Made by a program: the position numbers and the translations under genes. From the NCBI GenBank assembly GCA_028288745.1, contig JAQGHX010000126.1, positions 1 to 52,914 on the forward strand: a stretch of DNA of 52,914 nucleotides, given 5' to 3'. The first letter of the stretch is position 1; every line of letters begins with the position of its first letter. Shown piece by piece: positions 1-8,895 of this stretch. Origin of the DNA: Roseomonas sp. (GTDB lineage: Bacteria > Pseudomonadota > Alphaproteobacteria > Acetobacterales > Acetobacteraceae). Under the pieces are notes generated by a model that made no database searches, was not told the origin of the DNA, and saw nothing but the letters and a program-made list of their open reading frames with translations.

Positions 1-2
1 TG

Positions 3-302
3 ACCGGCAATGACGCGCATAACATCATCAACGGCATGGCCGGCAACGACCTGCTCACCGGCAATGGTGGCAACGATACCTTCGTCATCGCCAAGGGACA
101 GGGCCACGACACCGTCACCGACTTCCATGTCCGCGGGGGCGGTGCCAACGGAGACAAGCTGGAACTGCATGGTTTCGGTGCCGGGGCAACCCTGTCGAAC
201 AAAGGTAGCGTATTCTCCGTGACCGCTGCCGACGGTTCGGTGGAGCACGTGACGCTGACGGGCGTGACTCAGATCGGCGCCGGCGACTACCTTTTCGTCT
301 GA
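3..302 (+). CDS. RTX / hemolysin-type calcium-binding repeat protein, C-terminal fragment (5' end outside window)
   Basis: Frame open from the window edge: TGNDAHNIINGMAGNDLLTGNGGNDTFVIAKGQGHDTVTDF..., glycine/aspartate nonapeptide pattern (GGxGxDxx-like), ends GDYLFV*. Confidence 0.8.
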   Translation, partial: TGNDAHNIINGMAGNDLLTGNGGNDTFVIAKGQGHDTVTDFHVRGGGANGDKLELHGFGAGATLSNKGSVFSVTAADGSVEHVTLTGVTQIGAGDYLFV

Positions 303-310
303 CGCCACTT

Positions 311-380
311 TGCCCCCGCTGCTGCCGACGTGTTGGGCGGGTTCGCCTCAGGCAGGTCGGCAGCACGTCAGGCGGGGGCA
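311..380. terminator. Long imperfect inverted repeat downstream of the RTX gene (candidate terminator / structured RNA)
   Basis: TGCCCCCGC (311-319) pairs with GCGGGGGCA (372-380); CTGCCGAC (322-329) pairs with GTCGGCAG (356-363). Begins 9 nt after the stop codon. Confidence 0.5.
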
Positions 381-449
381 TCGTCTGACGTCATCACCAT
401 GATGCCTCGCGGCCCAGAGGATTCCTCCGGTGCCGCCAGGGAGACTGCT

Positions 450-491
450 TCCGGCGCCTGTTCACAACTTGCTTTGTGACCGGGCGCCGGA
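450..491. other. Symmetric 42-nt stem-loop in non-coding gap
   Basis: TCCGGCGCC-tgt-TCACAA-cttgct-TTGTGA-ccg-GGCGCCGGA: 9 bp + symmetric 3x3 internal loop + 6 bp + 6-nt loop. Confidence 0.45.
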
Positions 492-1077
492 CACAGGACT
501 GTCCGTTCTGACCGAGCACCGCATCGGGACTGTCTCCGGGCCTCCTGCAGGGCGAAACCTTATTTTCGCCTCGGCCCACGCATCGCTGTACGGCGCGCGT
601 TGCGGCGCATCGAAGGGCTTCACGACTTGAAAGCGGCGATAAAAAATTCCAAGCTGCCCCCTTAAGGAGAGCCCTGCTCCGGGGCACGCAGGCGTTGGCC
701 CCTCACCTCGGCTGGAAGATGCGCTGCCCCCCGGCCCGGTGTACCGGCCATCGTGCCGATACCGTCCCCGACCTGTCGTGCCTGCCCAGGCAGCGCGCCC
801 ACAGGCGTCGAGACCTGCCACCTGCTGGCGACAGCTTCCGGGATGCCAGGTTTCTACCCGGCGGCGAGGTCGCCCTGGCTGGCCCGCTCCTTGCGTCCGG
901 CGCGCCGGCCGCTCCTTCCATCACGGCCGCCGGGCACAGGGACCCGCGCCGCCATTCGCCCGGCCCGGAACGCGTCGGCAGGCCCGGGATGCGCCGTCCG
1001 TGCCGAAGCCTTGGCCGTGGTTGCAATCTGTGATGAACGGGTGTCTCTCGACGCGCGTGCTGAAGGAAACACCGCCC

Positions 1078-2718
1078 ATGACCGGCCTGCGCCTGACCCT
1101 GACCCAGGGGATCGCCCGGAACGCCCTGTTGCCCGCCCTGGTGGTGGCGGGGCTCGCCGCCCCCGCCACGGCGCAGACGCTGCGGGTGGCGCTTTCGGCG
1201 GAGACCACCTCGGCCGATCCGCTCAATTATGCGCTGACGCCCAATACCACGCTCCGCCAGCATGTCTTCGAGGCATTGGTGGACCTGGACGCGGACCTCG
1301 CCGTGCAGCCGGCGCTGGCGGAGAGCTGGACGCGGCAGGACGACCTGACCTGGGAGTTCCGCCTGCGCCAGGGGGTGACCTTCCACAATGGCCAGACCTT
1401 CGGCGCACCCGATGTGCTGTTCACCTATTGCCGCGCGCTGAACAACAGCGACGAGGTCGTGCAATCCTATTCCCGCCTGGTCCGCCGGCTGGCCAAGGTG
1501 GAGGTAGTGGACGACCGGACGCTGCGCCTGACGACACGCGAGCCCGAGCCGCTGCTGCTGAATGACCTCAGCAACCTGTCGATCCTGCCCCGCGCGCTGA
1601 TTGGGGCGGCGAAGCTGGATTTCGCGGCGGGAGAGAATTGCGGCTTCACCGGCCCCTGGCCCGGCGCGGCGCAGTTCAACGACACCTCGGCCGCCATCGG
1701 CACGGGCCCCTACCGGCTGACCAGCTACAGCCGCAACAGCACGACCGAGCTCGCCCGCAATGACAGCTACTGGGGCGCCAGGCCGCATTGGCGGACCGTG
1801 CGCATGACGCCCGTGACCGCCGCGGGCCCACGCCTCGCGGGCCTGCTGGCCGGCGATTACGACGTGATCGAGAGCCCCGCCACGGGCGACCTGCCCCGCC
1901 TGCGGGAGAATGCAGCCTTCCGCATTTCGGCCAAGCCGACGACGCGGCTGATCTTCCTGCAACTCGACACCGCCCGCGCGCCCAGCCCCTTCGTCGAAGC
2001 CGCTGATGGCAAGAACCCGTTGCAGGATGCGCGGGTGCGGCAGGCCCTGTCCCTGGCGATCGACCGCAAGACAATCCAGGACCGGTTGATGGACGGCATT
2101 TCCCTGCCGGCCACGCAATTCCTGCCAAACGGCATGGCCGGCACGCTGCCCGACCTGCCGGTGCTGCCCTATGACCCCGCCAGGGCCCGCGCCCTGCTGG
2201 CGGAAGCGGGCTACCCTAACGGCTTCAGCCTCACCTTCCATGCCACCAACAACCGCTACATCAACGACGCGCGGCTGGCCCAGGTGCTGGCGCAGTTCTG
2301 GCAGCGGATCGGCGTGAAGGTGCAACTGGACGCGATGCCCGGCTCGGTCTTCTTCGGCCGTCGTGGCAAGCGGGAATTCAGTGTCGCCATGGGCGGCTGG
2401 TCGGCCGATGCGTCGGAGACGCTGATGTTCTTCCGCAACTGGCTGATGAGCACGGACCGCGCCCGTGGCGTTGGCACCAGTAATTACGGCGGCTGGTCGG
2501 AGCCCCGCTTCGATGGCCCGGCGCAGCAGGCCATGATCACCATGGACGATGCCGCGCGCGGCACGCTGCTGCGCCAGGCCAGCCAGGTGGCGCTGGAGCA
2601 GATGCCGGTCATCCCGGTTCATTTCGAGAACGCCGTCTGGGCCTTCCGTAAGGACCTGTCCTATGGCGGGCGGGTCGACCAGACCACCTTCGCCGCCGAG
2701 GTGAAGCCGGCGGAATGA
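1078..2718 (+). CDS. ABC transporter substrate-binding protein, family 5 (peptide/nickel type)
   Basis: Signal-like N-terminus after ATG 1078; TLRVALSAETTSADPLNYALTPNTTLRQHVFEALVDLDADLAVQPALAESW...TWEFRLRQGVTFHNGQTF typical of SBP_bac_5. Confidence 0.9.
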   Translation: MTGLRLTLTQGIARNALLPALVVAGLAAPATAQTLRVALSAETTSADPLNYALTPNTTLRQHVFEALVDLDADLAVQPALAESWTRQDDLTWEFRLRQGVTFHNGQTFGAPDVLFTYCRALNNSDEVVQSYSRLVRRLAKVEVVDDRTLRLTTREPEPLLLNDLSNLSILPRALIGAAKLDFAAGENCGFTGPWPGAAQFNDTSAAIGTGPYRLTSYSRNSTTELARNDSYWGARPHWRTVRMTPVTAAGPRLAGLLAGDYDVIESPATGDLPRLRENAAFRISAKPTTRLIFLQLDTARAPSPFVEAADGKNPLQDARVRQALSLAIDRKTIQDRLMDGISLPATQFLPNGMAGTLPDLPVLPYDPARARALLAEAGYPNGFSLTFHATNNRYINDARLAQVLAQFWQRIGVKVQLDAMPGSVFFGRRGKREFSVAMGGWSADASETLMFFRNWLMSTDRARGVGTSNYGGWSEPRFDGPAQQAMITMDDAARGTLLRQASQVALEQMPVIPVHFENAVWAFRKDLSYGGRVDQTTFAAEVKPAE

Positions 2719-2819
2719 CGCCCCCACCGAGCCAGGGGCCCCGGCCCCGGCTCGGCCTTCCGGCGCCGCCCGCCAAAGCCGGCGCAGCGACCTCCCCGAT
2801 CGTTCAGCAGGATGCCACG

Positions 2820-3713
2820 ATGAGCTTCAGCGAAGTTCTGGCCGAGGCGCTTTCCGCGCCCGGCCGCCAGTCCATTCCCTTCACCGATGCCGCCGGCGAT
2901 GCCACGCGCCCCCTGGTGCTGCATACCTACCGGCCGGCCAGCTTCACGCCCGACAGCCCGGTCGTCCTGGTGCAGCACGGCATGAAGCGCAATGGCGATG
3001 ACTATCGCGACTTCTGGATCCCGGCCGCCGACAGGCACGGGCTGCTGATCGTCGCCCCCGCCTTCAGCGACGCGGCCTATCCAGGCGCCGAGACCTACAA
3101 TAACGGCCATGCCCTGGCGGCCGACGGCACCGTCCGGCCACCCGCGGAATGGGGTTATGCGGTGCCGGAGCGCGTGTTTGGCTGGCTGCGGCAGGCCGGC
3201 GTCACCCGTCGTACCCAGGCGCATTTCTTCGGCCATTCGGCCGGTGGGCAGTTCGGCCACCGCATGGCCTCCACCCAGCCGCTGGACGTCTTTGCCGCCA
3301 TCGCGGTCGGCAATCCCGGTTGGTACACGCTGCCGACGCTCGACACGCCCTTCCCCGAGGGAATGGGCGGCATCGGCCTGAGCGAGGCGGAGCTGCTGCG
3401 CCTGCTGGCCTACCCGCTGCTGATCCTGGCAGGCGAGCAGGATATCGAGACCTCTGGCCCCAGCCTGCCCGCTCAGCCCGCCGCGACGGCCCAGGGCCCG
3501 CACCGCTTTGCCAGAGCGGCGAATTACCTGGCGGCCGGGCAGGCCGAGGCGGCGCGGCGCGGCGTGGCCTGCCGGTGGCGCCTGGTGAAGGTGCCGCATA
3601 TCGGCCACGACGGCGACGCCATGTCGCGCGTCGCCGCCAGCCTGTGGTTCGACGATGCCATGCCGGCGGATGCGGTGCTGGCGGCCTGGGGAGGCGTCGC
3701 CGGCGCCTTGTAG
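2820..3713 (+). CDS. Alpha/beta hydrolase (PHB depolymerase/esterase-like)
   Basis: PVVLVQHGMKRNGDDYRDFW...HFFGHSAGGQFGHRM (G-H-S-A-G-G nucleophile elbow), late His in VPHIGHDGD. Confidence 0.75.
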   Translation: MSFSEVLAEALSAPGRQSIPFTDAAGDATRPLVLHTYRPASFTPDSPVVLVQHGMKRNGDDYRDFWIPAADRHGLLIVAPAFSDAAYPGAETYNNGHALAADGTVRPPAEWGYAVPERVFGWLRQAGVTRRTQAHFFGHSAGGQFGHRMASTQPLDVFAAIAVGNPGWYTLPTLDTPFPEGMGGIGLSEAELLRLLAYPLLILAGEQDIETSGPSLPAQPAATAQGPHRFARAANYLAAGQAEAARRGVACRWRLVKVPHIGHDGDAMSRVAASLWFDDAMPADAVLAAWGGVAGAL

Positions 3714-3982
3714 GCCCCGAGCCTCGGTCGGCCATTTGGAGGAAGGGCCGCTTGCGGGAAGCGCCCTCAACCTCCTGGCCAGATTGAAGGCCTCCTGCGC
3801 CCGCCATTCCCAGGCTGTAGTGGCACAGCATGGGCAAGCGGCCACAGGAACCCCTGGCCTGCTGCCGCCGAGGTCAGCCATGCACGGCCCGGCACCGAGG
3901 CTGAGCACGCTTGCGGAGATATCGGCCCGATCGGCCTTAGCCCGCGCCGGCCTCGGCACTGCGCACATCACCCCTCACAAAG

Positions 3983-4005
3983 TTATCCCCAATTTTGGGG
4001 GATAA
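3983..4005. other. AT-rich inverted repeat TTATCCCC-aattttg-GGGGATAA
   Basis: 8-bp perfect arms in the intergenic gap between the hydrolase and the DUF4336 gene; locally AT-rich. Confidence 0.45.
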
Positions 4006-4178
4006 GTCTGTGAACGGCTTGCGCCCGAAGCCATGCTTCGCCTGCGTCATCAGCCCTTCATGCGATGGCGGCTCCGGCTCTTGTTCGGCTTCCACTCCAC
4101 CCCAGCGCCCGTTCGAAGATCGAGCCGCGCAGGCATCCATCACGCGGCTGCCACGTTCCTCGACCGAGGAGGCCGCAC

Positions 4179-5312
4179 ATGATGATCCCCACCCGCCTGC
4201 ATGGCGTGATCGACTACGCCGTAGCCCTGGCATTGGGCGGCCTGTCGCTCAGTCGCGTCTTTCCGCCCCCGGTTCGCAAGGTGCTCGGCAGTGCCGCGGC
4301 CTTCCACGCCAGCTATGCCATGGTGACGGATTACGAGGCCGGGCTGCGGCCCGGCATCGGTATGCGGCAGCACCTGGCCCTCGATGCGCTGGGCGGCGCG
4401 GCCTTGTGCGGGGCGGGACTGTTGATGCGCCGCCAGCCCACCGGCGCCCGCGCCTTCCTGCTGGCCGCCGGGTTGGCGGAACTCGCGGTGGTCGCCCTGA
4501 GCAGCCCCCAGCCGGTCAGCGGCCCCGGGCAGGGCAGCGGCCCGCTGGAGCGATTGCTGGACCCCGGCGATGCCCGCCTGGAACAGGTATCCTATCCGCC
4601 GCTCGATACGCTTAAGCCCGTGGCGGAGGATGTCTTCATCGTCGACAGCGTGCTGCCGGGTGCCATCGGCATGGTGCTGCCCGTGCGCATGACGGTGATT
4701 CGCCTGCCCGATGGAGGGCTGCTGCTGCATTCGCCCACCCGGTTCAGCCGGGGCCTGCGGGCCGAGCTGGAAAAGCTCGGGCCGATTCGCCATCTGGTCG
4801 CGCCCAACATCGCGCACTGGACCTTCCTGCAGGGCTGGCAGCGCGCCTGCCCGGGCGCCACGACCTGGGCCGCCCCGGGGCTGCGCGACCGCGCCCAGGT
4901 ACGCCGCGCTGGCCTGCGGCTGGACCATGACCTGACGGATGAGGCGCCCTCCCCCTGGGGCGATGCCATCATGGTGGCGACAGTCCCGGGCGGCCTGGGC
5001 TTCCACGAGACCGCGCTGTTCCACGCGCCCTCCCGCACCCTGCTGCTGACGGACCTTGTCCTGAACCTGGAGGAGCGGAAGCTGCCGGCGTTGATCCGCC
5101 CTGTCGCCCGGCTCTTCGGCATCGTGGCGCCGGACGGCATGCCGCCGCCCTACCTGCGCGCCGTGGTCAGGCTGCGGCAGGAGGCCGCCATGCGCGCGGC
5201 CTCGCGGCTGCTGGACCTGCGGCCGGAGCGTGTGGTCTTCGCGCATGGCCGCTGGTTCGATCAGGACGGCACCGCCTCGCTGCGGCGGTCCCTGCGCTGG
5301 CTGCTGGGCTGA
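4179..5312 (+). CDS. Membrane protein with C-terminal DUF4336 (metallo-beta-lactamase-like) domain
   Basis: ATG 4179 preceded by GAGGAGG. Hydrophobic N-terminal ~150 aa, then FIVDSVLPGAIGMVLPVRMTVIRLPDGGLLLHSPTRFSRGLRAELEKLGPIRHLVAPNIAHWTFLQGW typical of DUF4336. Confidence 0.7.
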   Translation: MMIPTRLHGVIDYAVALALGGLSLSRVFPPPVRKVLGSAAAFHASYAMVTDYEAGLRPGIGMRQHLALDALGGAALCGAGLLMRRQPTGARAFLLAAGLAELAVVALSSPQPVSGPGQGSGPLERLLDPGDARLEQVSYPPLDTLKPVAEDVFIVDSVLPGAIGMVLPVRMTVIRLPDGGLLLHSPTRFSRGLRAELEKLGPIRHLVAPNIAHWTFLQGWQRACPGATTWAAPGLRDRAQVRRAGLRLDHDLTDEAPSPWGDAIMVATVPGGLGFHETALFHAPSRTLLLTDLVLNLEERKLPALIRPVARLFGIVAPDGMPPPYLRAVVRLRQEAAMRAASRLLDLRPERVVFAHGRWFDQDGTASLRRSLRWLLG

Positions 5313-5386
5313 ACGCCCGGCCGGCAACCGCCGCGGCGGGCTGGGCCGATCGTGCGATCCCGCACCCATGTGAATAAAAGAGCGGT

Positions 5387-5491
5387 TAGAGCGTGACCCC
5401 TTCACGTGGAATCGCCGCAAAGCGTGCATCACGCGAAGAAACAACACGCTAAAGCGGGTGCAGTGAGCCCCTGCGAACGGAACCTGCTCTG
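5387..5491 (-). repeat. Dispersed ~105-bp intergenic element, copy A (inverted relative to copies B and C)
   Basis: Reverse complement reads agagcaggttccgttcgcaggggctcactgcacccgctttagcgtgttgtttcttcgcgtgatgcacgctttgcggcgattccacgtgaaggggtcacgctct; closely matches 19835-19941 and, in part, 41132-41205. Confidence 0.85.
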
Positions 5492-5510
5492 GCAGGCCAG
5501 AATCCACGTT

Positions 5511-6440
5511 TCATCCTGGCGCCGGGCCGGAACCCCGCAGGTCCTGGCACAGCACGGGCCATTCCCGCCGCAGCATGGACAGCACCACCAGGCAGGCAGG
5601 GTTCTCGCTTTCGCCGCGCCAGGCGAAGGTCAGGTCCACGGTGGCGACGACGGGGCCGGAGAGCGGCAGCAATACGACCTCCGCCAGGCACAGCCGCTGG
5701 GCCGCCTGCGGCACCAGCGCGATGCCGAGCCCCGCGCCCACCAGTGCCAGGATGGAATGGGTCTGGCTGATATATTGCACGCGCGGCGGCACGATGCCCG
5801 TGACCTGGAACAATCCCGCCACCAGGTCGTGCAGGTAGCGCCCTTCGACGGGCGGATAGGTGATCAGGGGTTCTTCCGCCAGATCGGCGATCCGCACCGC
5901 GCGCCGCGTGGCAAGCGGGTGGGTGCGCGCCAGGGCAAGCAGCAGCGGCTCCTGCTGCGCCCGCGTGACGAGAATGCCGGGCCGCCGCGCCGTGGGCCGC
6001 AGCAGGCCGAAATCGATCTGCCCCGCCTGCAGCGCCTCCATCTGGTCCTGGGACACCATTTCCCGCAGATCCAGCCCGATCTCCGGCAGGCGGGTGCGCA
6101 GCAGGGCGACGAGGCGCGGCAAGAACCCATAGCCCGAGGCCGCCGTGAAGCCGATGGTCACCTGCCCCGCCTGCCCGAGCGCGATGCGGCGGGCGTGCAG
6201 GGCCGCGCTCTCCGCCATCAGCAGCATGCGCCGGGCATCGCGCAGGAAGGCATCCCCGGCCGGGGTCAGCCGGACGGAGCGGCTGCCCCGCAGCACCAGC
6301 ATGACGCCGAGCTTGTGCTCCAGTTGCTGGATCTGCCGGCTGAGCGGTGGCTGCGTCATGTTCAGCCGCGCGGCGGCGCGATGAAAGTGCAACTCCTCGG
6401 CCACGGCCACAAAACAGCGAAGCTGGTTGAATTCGAACAT
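5511..6440 (-). CDS. LysR family transcriptional regulator
   Basis: MFEFNQLRCFVAVAEELHFHRAAARLNMTQPPLSRQIQQLEHKLGVMLVLRGSRSVRLTPAGDAFL: canonical LysR HTH. Divergent from the TctC gene. Confidence 0.92.
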   Translation of the reverse strand: MFEFNQLRCFVAVAEELHFHRAAARLNMTQPPLSRQIQQLEHKLGVMLVLRGSRSVRLTPAGDAFLRDARRMLLMAESAALHARRIALGQAGQVTIGFTAASGYGFLPRLVALLRTRLPEIGLDLREMVSQDQMEALQAGQIDFGLLRPTARRPGILVTRAQQEPLLLALARTHPLATRRAVRIADLAEEPLITYPPVEGRYLHDLVAGLFQVTGIVPPRVQYISQTHSILALVGAGLGIALVPQAAQRLCLAEVVLLPLSGPVVATVDLTFAWRGESENPACLVVLSMLRREWPVLCQDLRGSGPAPG

Positions 6441-6579
6441 CGATCCATTATCCGCATCGGGCGATACCGAAACAAGTTTAGGTGGATATCCGAACCGCGG
6501 ATTATGCAGGATGGCGCGCCGCGCGGGCCTGCCGTCTCCGGCCCCGTGGACGCGAGAAGAAACGGGAGGAACACACACT

Positions 6580-7557
6580 ATGCACCGCCGTAGCCTGCTG
6601 CGCGCGACCCTGGCCGCATCGGCCTTCACCCCCCTGGCCGCCCCGGCGCTGCGGGCGCAGAATTTCGACCACTCGCTCCGCATCATCGTCCCCAATGCGC
6701 CGGGCGGCACCAGCGACATCCTGGCCCGCCTGCTGGCGCCGGAGCTGACGCGGGTGCTCGGCCAGTCGGTGCTGGTGGAGAACCGCACGGGCGCCGCCGG
6801 CAATATCGGTGCCGATGCCGTGGCCAAGAGCACGCCGGACGGCCATACGCTGCTGCTGATGGATGTGGCGACGCTCGCCATCAACCCGGCCCTGTTCCCG
6901 CGCCTGCCCTTCGACGTGCAGCGCGACCTGGCGCCCGTGACGATGATGATCTACGCGCCCTATCTGGTCGCGACCAAGAACGCTCTGCCCGTCAAGGATG
7001 CCGCCGGGCTCGCCGCCTATGCGAAGAGCCACCCCGGCGGGGTGAATGTCGCCAATGCCGGCGTGGGCAGCCTGACCCATCTGACATCGGTGGAAGTAGG
7101 CGCGCATCTGGGTGGCGACTTCACCCAGGTGCCCTATCGCGGCGGCGCGCCCGCGCTGCTGGCGGTGGCCTCCGGCGAGGCCGACATGATTATCAACGGC
7201 GCCACGGCCACGCAATCTTATGTGGTCAGCGGCCAGATGCGCGGCATCGCCGTCTCGGGCGAGAAACGCCTGCCGGCGCTGCCGGACGTGCCCACCTTCA
7301 GTGAACTGGGCTGGCCGATGGCCGATGCCGGCACATGGCAGGGCATCCTGGTGCAGGGCGCCACGCCGCGCCCGCTGGTGGAACGCCTGGAGCGCGAGAT
7401 CCGTGCCGTGGTGGCGCAGCCCGCCTTCACCGCCCGCCTGGCGGAACTGGGGGGGGAGCCCCGTACCGATGGCCCCGCCGCCTTCCACGCGTGGCTGGCG
7501 CGGTCAACCGAGACCTATGGCCGCATCGTGCAGAAGCACAACATCCGGCCTGAATAG
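6580..7557 (+). CDS. Bug/TctC-family tripartite tricarboxylate transporter substrate-binding protein
   Basis: MHRRSLLRATLAASAFTPLAAPALRAQ leader; LRIIVPNAPGGTSDILARLLAPELTRVLGQSVLVENRTGAAGNIGADAVAKSTPDGHTLL. Confidence 0.92.
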   Translation: MHRRSLLRATLAASAFTPLAAPALRAQNFDHSLRIIVPNAPGGTSDILARLLAPELTRVLGQSVLVENRTGAAGNIGADAVAKSTPDGHTLLLMDVATLAINPALFPRLPFDVQRDLAPVTMMIYAPYLVATKNALPVKDAAGLAAYAKSHPGGVNVANAGVGSLTHLTSVEVGAHLGGDFTQVPYRGGAPALLAVASGEADMIINGATATQSYVVSGQMRGIAVSGEKRLPALPDVPTFSELGWPMADAGTWQGILVQGATPRPLVERLEREIRAVVAQPAFTARLAELGGEPRTDGPAAFHAWLARSTETYGRIVQKHNIRPE

Positions 7558-7583
7558 GCGGACGGGCTCTACCGGAGACGGAT

Positions 7584-7609
7584 CGGGGATGGCGTTCCCC
7601 GGTCTTTTC
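7584..7609 (+). terminator. Candidate rho-independent terminator after the TctC gene
   Basis: CGGGGA-tggcgt-TCCCCG followed by gtcttttct. Confidence 0.55.
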
Positions 7610-7722
7610 TCGCGGGGCCCGGGCATGAGGCATCGGGACAGGAGCGGGGGGAATAGCTTTTCTGGCCCTCCCCCCGGCTGCCGGGAGCCACGAAAAATAC
7701 CTTCAGGCGGAGACAGACGACC

Positions 7723-8799
7723 ATGAGCATTGCCACGTCGCCGGGCCAGTTCCGGCGGCCCCATATGGACCTCGCCCGCTTCGCGGCCCGGCTGTTCGAG
7801 GCGGCGGGGCTGGAGCCGGCCAAGGCGGAAACGGTCGGCCGCATCCTGGTGCTGACGGATATGATGGGCCGCCATACCCATGGGCTGGCGCAGTGCCACG
7901 CTTACCTTGGGCAGATCGCGCAAGGTGCCATGGCGAAGGGCGGCGCGCCGGACGTGCTGCGCGACACCGGCGCCACGATCGTCTGGGATGGCGGCTACCT
8001 GCCCGGCCTGTGGCTGGTGGAACAGGCCCTGGCCCTGGGCTTCGAGCGTATCGCAGAGCACGGCGTGGTCACCCTCGCGATGCGCCGAAGCCACCATATC
8101 GGCTGTCTGGCGGCCCTGGCGAAGCAGGCGACGGATCGCGGCTATTTCGTCATGCTTGCCTCCTCCGGCCCGCATAGCCGCATCGTCGCGCCTTTCGGCG
8201 GGCGGGAGGCGCTGTTCAGCCCCAATCCCTTCGCCATCGGTTTCCCGACGACCGACTTTCCGGTGCTGGTCGATATCTCCGCCTCCATCACCACCGTCTC
8301 GATGACGCGGGAAAAGGCGGCGGCGGGCGAGATGTTCGAGCACCCCTGGCTGATGGACAGCGAAGGCCGGCCGACACGCGACCCCGGGGTGATGGAGCGC
8401 GCGACAGATCGTGGCAGCCTGCTGCTGCTGGGCGGGCAGGAAGCCGGCCACAAGGGCTTCGGCCTGGCGCTGATGGTGGAGGCACTGACCCAGGGCCTGG
8501 CCGGGCACGGCCGGCGGGACGCGCCGAAGCAATGGGGCGCCAGCGTCTATCTGCAACTGATCGACCCCGGTGCCTTCTCGGGGCGGGACGCCTTCATCGG
8601 CCAGATGGATTTCCTGGCCGAGCGCTGCCATGCGAATGCGCCGATCGACCCTGGCCGGCCAGTGCGCCTGCCGGGCGAGCAGGCCAGTCGGAAGATCGCC
8701 GAGGCCGAGGCACTGGGCGTCGTGGTTTCACCGGAGACCGCCAGAGCATTGCGCGGCTGGGCGGAGCGCCTGGGCGTACCCGCCGACATCCTTGTCTAG
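7723..8799 (+). CDS. Ldh-family (malate/L-lactate/ureidoglycolate-type) oxidoreductase
   Basis: MDLARFAARLFEAAGLEPAKAETVGRILVLTDMMGRHTHGLAQ...; PFGGREALFSPNPFAIGFPT; GHKGFGLALMVEALTQGLAG: Ldh_2 family signatures. Confidence 0.9.
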   Translation: MSIATSPGQFRRPHMDLARFAARLFEAAGLEPAKAETVGRILVLTDMMGRHTHGLAQCHAYLGQIAQGAMAKGGAPDVLRDTGATIVWDGGYLPGLWLVEQALALGFERIAEHGVVTLAMRRSHHIGCLAALAKQATDRGYFVMLASSGPHSRIVAPFGGREALFSPNPFAIGFPTTDFPVLVDISASITTVSMTREKAAAGEMFEHPWLMDSEGRPTRDPGVMERATDRGSLLLLGGQEAGHKGFGLALMVEALTQGLAGHGRRDAPKQWGASVYLQLIDPGAFSGRDAFIGQMDFLAERCHANAPIDPGRPVRLPGEQASRKIAEAEALGVVVSPETARALRGWAERLGVPADILV

Positions 8800-8838
8800 A
8801 GCTGCCGGAATGGTCATTCGCGCCTGGTTGTAAGCGCG

Positions 8839-8864
8839 CCTGTCCCGGCCATGGCCGGGACAGG
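8839..8864. terminator. 26-bp perfect palindrome between convergent genes (bidirectional terminator candidate)
   Basis: CCTGTCCCGGCCATGGCCGGGACAGG between the Ldh stop (8799, +) and the SBP stop (8896, -). Confidence 0.7.
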
Positions 8865-8895
8865 CGGCGGGAAAGCGCCGCCGTGTCTCCCGCCG

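Noticed and set aside
703-2727. 674-aa minus-strand ORF opposite the family-5 SBP
   Set aside because: Low-complexity antisense translation; the SBP on the plus strand has clear family motifs and a signal peptide.
3983-4005. Possible DnaA box / replication origin (TTATCCCCA)
   Set aside because: Only one inverted pair, no box cluster or nearby dnaA/dnaN/hemE; better described as an inverted repeat.
7449-7456. G8 tract in the TctC gene as a frameshift
   Set aside because: CTG GGG GGG GAG keeps the frame (LGGEPRTDGPAAFHAWL), so no disruption.
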